DNA from: JAYRWN01 sp041917975 | GTDB lineage: Bacteria; Bacteroidota; Bacteroidia; Chitinophagales; Saprospiraceae | Reading direction: 5' to 3' | Assembly: GCA_041917975.1 (NCBI GenBank) | Contig: JAYRWN010000147.1 | Location: forward strand, 1-5,471 | Length of the DNA stretch: 5,471 nt | Shown here: piece after piece, positions 4,831-5,471 of the stretch | Numbering within the stretch: position 1 is the stretch's first letter | Layout of the letters: each line of letters begins with the position of its first letter | Notes under the pieces: generated by a model | Databases searched by the model: none | What the model was told of the DNA's origin: nothing | Seen by the model: the letters and a program-made list of their open reading frames with translations, nothing else | Program-made: the position numbers and the translations under genes

Positions 4831-5471
4831 TCACTGTTTGGGCCATGCGTGTAGAAGCTCGAGACCAACAGACGAACGAGGCTTAAAACCAGTCCAGGTC
4901 TGGTCATTTGAATTCTCACTCAATTCGAGATAGCGCCCAAAATCTTTCTTCTTTAAATGAATTCCTAAAAACGCAGTCACAAAATGTTGATTGATATTGT
5001 TGATCCGCTCCTCATTCCATACAGGATCAGCATAGCGGTAGTATTCGTCAAAATGTAAACCGGCCTTTAATGATTCAGGCGGTGGCGGATTGGGCGCTAT
5101 ATTGTGCCGGGCATTCTGATAGGTGAGTAAGTAGCGATCCGCATTCACAGCACCAATATAAATGGCCTTGATTCCCTTTTCGTAACCTGAAATGTCATCT
5201 TGACTTCCCGCCACAAAAAAAACAGGCACTTTTAAACCCTGCAAACCTTCCGCATCCCACACGCCACGCTCCATCCCCCAGGGGGCAAAGGCCACCACCG
5301 CTTTTATGCGTTGATCGACAGAAGCTAGAAAATCAGGATGACCTGTAGTTCTTACTTCAATGGATTTACTGCCTCCTGAAAAACTGGCAAACAGGGCTGC
5401 CGCAGTCTTACTGTATCCCGCTCCAGCGGCATTCAATGCGCCGTATCCACCCATAGAATAACCAATCAAGG
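4831..5471 (-). CDS. Alpha/beta hydrolase, dienelactone hydrolase-like (C-terminal part, runs off the window)
   Basis: The last 212 residues of an alpha/beta-fold hydrolase. The frame is open to the right edge; the first full codon in the window is TTG (Leu), not a start, because the nucleophile elbow G-Y-S-M-G-G lies at residues 3-8 and a family member needs well over 100 residues before it. The catalytic triad is visible: Ser5 in the elbow, Asp91 or Asp92 in G-S-Q-D-D, and His122 in A-R-H-N-I. Between them are V-V-A-F-A-P-W-G and a strand V-P-V-F-F-V-A-G leading to the Asp. The C-terminus carries I-N-N-I-N-Q-H-F-V-T-A-F-L-G, typical of large secreted dienelactone hydrolase-like proteins of about 450-500 residues. 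The substrate is probably an ester but is not determined. Any signal peptide is outside the window. No adjacent gene shares its transcript inside the window. Confidence 0.88.
   Translation of the reverse strand, partial: LIGYSMGGYGALNAAGAGYSKTAAALFASFSGGSKSIEVRTTGHPDFLASVDQRIKAVVAFAPWGMERGVWDAEGLQGLKVPVFFVAGSQDDISGYEKGIKAIYIGAVNADRYLLTYQNARHNIAPNPPPPESLKAGLHFDEYYRYADPVWNEERINNINQHFVTAFLGIHLKKKDFGRYLELSENSNDQTWTGFKPRSSVGLELLHAWPKQ

Noticed and set aside
1..5471. tRNA, rRNA or riboswitch genes
   Set aside because: No cloverleaf, rRNA core segment or known riboswitch core was recognised on either strand by eye.

Overview
The window looks like a piece of a Bacteroidota chromosome, most likely from the Saprospiraceae/Chitinophagales side. 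The best clues are a secreted protein with Cys-containing 'TDPxSGNSCW' repeats and a C-terminal type IX secretion (T9SS) sorting domain, start codons without clear Shine-Dalgarno sites, TTTG / TAnnTTTG-like promoter elements, and intergenic palindromes of the GACCC-GAA-GGGTC kind. This assignment is inferred from sequence style, not from a marker gene.

All recognisable genes lie on the minus strand. Left to right: (1) 1-388 is non-coding and carries three spaced GC-rich hairpins and one degenerate interspersed-repeat unit. (2) 389-613 is copy A of a dispersed repeat containing a dead N-terminal fragment that resembles a Fic-family protein, plus its promoter. (3) 641-838 is a GC-rich non-coding element. 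(4) 842-2086 is an intact Tat-exported class V aminotransferase-fold PLP enzyme. (5) About 2171-2906 is gene debris: a frameshifted fragment of an unknown protein, the first ~28 codons of a zinc-type alcohol dehydrogenase/quinone reductase, and an 87-residue orphan frame. (6) 2863-4203 is an intact T9SS-secreted repeat protein. (7) 4358-4679 is copy B of the Fic-remnant repeat, in the same orientation as copy A. (8) 4680-4830 holds two hairpin structures. (9) 4831-5471 is the C-terminal part of an alpha/beta hydrolase (dienelactone hydrolase-like) that runs off the right edge.

There is no sign that the three substantial genes form one pathway. They are separated by long, debris-filled gaps and probably transcribed independently. 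What they share is destination: the aminotransferase-like enzyme has a Tat signal and the repeat protein a Sec signal plus sorting domain; the hydrolase N-terminus is outside the window. I did not find a convincing new multi-gene system. The most notable points are the pair of Fic-like remnants with conserved promoter and TGTAAAG arms flanking a 3.7 kb segment, the hidden alcohol dehydrogenase start, the homopolymer frameshift, the recently homogenised repeats in the surface protein, and the covarying hairpin array.
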